Shown here: positions 63,290-64,000 of the stretch, one piece after another
Position numbering within the stretch: the stretch's first letter is position 1
Layout of the letters: every line of letters starts with the position of its first letter
Assembly: GCF_017983445.1 (NCBI RefSeq)
Contig: NZ_JAGOBJ010000006.1
Coordinates: 117,485-181,484, forward strand
Reading direction: 5' to 3'
Length of the DNA: 64,000 nucleotides
DNA from: Halomonas sp.
GTDB taxonomy: Bacteria > Pseudomonadota > Gammaproteobacteria > Pseudomonadales > Halomonadaceae
Position numbers and translations under genes: made by a program
The notes under the pieces: generated by a model
Told to the model about the DNA's origin: nothing
The model's input: the letters and a program-made list of their open reading frames with translations, nothing else
Database searches by the model: none

Positions 63290-64000
63290 TTGGCACTAAC
63301 CCCCGCACCGCACCGCTCTGCGCTGTTCCCGCGCCGGGCTGCGGGTGCGCTGGCGTTTACCACGCGCTACGTGTTTATCTCGCCGGATTAGAGCCAGGCA
63401 ACAACCGTAGCGCGTGGTAACGTTTTGCGAGGTACGAGCAAATAAGGCACCCGCGGGTGGCGGCGCCAAGCTGCCCTGGTTGCGCCGCAGAACCCCGGCA
63501 CCGCTCTGCGCTGCTCCCGCGGGTGCGCTGGCGCTTACCACGCGCTACGTGGGTATTGCGCTAGGTTAGCATCCGGCAACTAACCGTAGCGCGTGGTAAC
63601 GTTTTGCCAGGGACGAGCAAATTAGGCACCCGCGGGTGGCGGCGCCAAGCTGCCCTGGTTGCGCCGCCGAACCTCGGCACCGCTCTGCGCTGCTCCCGCG
63701 GGTGCGCTGGCGCTTACCACGCGCTACGTGTTTATCTCGCCGGATTAGAGCCAGGTAATCCCCGTAGCGCGTGGTAACGTTTTGCGAGGCACGAGCAAAT
63801 AAGGCACCCGCGGGTGGCGGCGCCAAGCCGCCTTGGCCTTGGCACCAACCCCGGCACCGCTTCGCGCTGCTCTCGCGGGTGCGCTGGCGCTTACCACGCG
63901 CTACGTGTTTATCTCGCCGGATTAGAGCCAGGTAATCCCCGTAGCGCGTGGTAACGTTTTGCGAGGCACGAGCAAATAAGGCACCCGCGGGTGGCGGCGC
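63290..64000 (+). repeat. Tandem palindromic repeat array 3 (at least 4 units, continues past the window)
   Basis: Landmarks CGYTTACCACGCGCTACGT at 63354, 63532, 63711 and 63888 give 178-, 179- and 177-bp periods. Same orientation as array 2 and the same nested arms, but with a distinct spacer family (TTTATCTCGCCGGATTAGAG) and TTTTGCGAGG in place of GAATGCGAGG. The right end is cut by the window. Confidence 0.93.

Overview
The window is chromosomal DNA of a moderately GC-rich gammaproteobacterium. Gene content and order suggest a halophilic member of the Halomonadaceae (Halomonas or a close relative): a Pseudomonas-like respiratory nitrate reductase operon ending in a parvulin, NarXL, KpsC/KpsS capsule genes, GdhA, Rnk, GalU and Pgi. 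The genus assignment is inference from family resemblance; no 16S rRNA is present.

Layout. (1) 1-19 kb, nitrate respiration: a partial GlxA/GbdR-type regulator, then narGHJI plus a PpiC-type isomerase on the minus strand, a small membrane-protein operon, and narX-narL-narK on the plus strand. narK is followed by a decayed second nitrate transporter fused to a universal-stress-protein stub. Two paralogous Yip1-like membrane proteins lie on either side of the module. A perfect NarL 7-2-7 site lies upstream of narK. (2) 19-25.6 kb: CreA, a DUF333 lipoprotein, and an apparent mevalonate-catabolic operon (HMG-CoA reductase, HMG-CoA lyase, TctA-type permease, small membrane protein) divergent from a MocR regulator with three regularly spaced GGTAC boxes between them. 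(3) 25.57-33.98 kb: an 8.4-kb genomic island inserted in the 3' end of tRNA-Arg(CCT), bounded by a 17-bp near-perfect direct repeat. It carries an enlarged Gabija-like pair (OLD/TOPRIM nuclease plus UvrD helicase), a GNAT acetyltransferase, a membrane-anchored DUF4041/T5orf172 protein and a broken HigBA module. No integrase was seen. (4) 34-37 kb: AEC-family transporter and a Cache-PAS-GGDEF diguanylate cyclase.

(5) 37.4-52.4 kb: a seven-gene, largely overlapping operon: kpsC, kpsS, SDR, sulfatase-fold membrane enzyme, a 2460-residue type I polyketide synthase (PKS) without thioesterase, an alpha-oxoamine synthase, and an RfaH-like antiterminator. It resembles the rhizobial rkp-1 (rkpA-G-H-I-J) capsule region. 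The PKS + oxoamine synthase + SDR set predicts a sphingoid-like lipid made for the capsule pathway. (6) 52.5-63.1 kb: gamma-glutamyltransferase, gdhA, rnk, and cysQ-galU-pgi; galU and pgi could supply sugar nucleotides to the capsule.

(7) 54.2-64 kb also holds three tandem arrays of a 174-180-bp, strongly palindromic repeat. A RAYT (REP-associated tyrosine transposase) gene sits directly against the largest array. The arrays, the tRNA-Arg defence island and the PKS/oxoamine capsule operon are the most interesting parts of the window.
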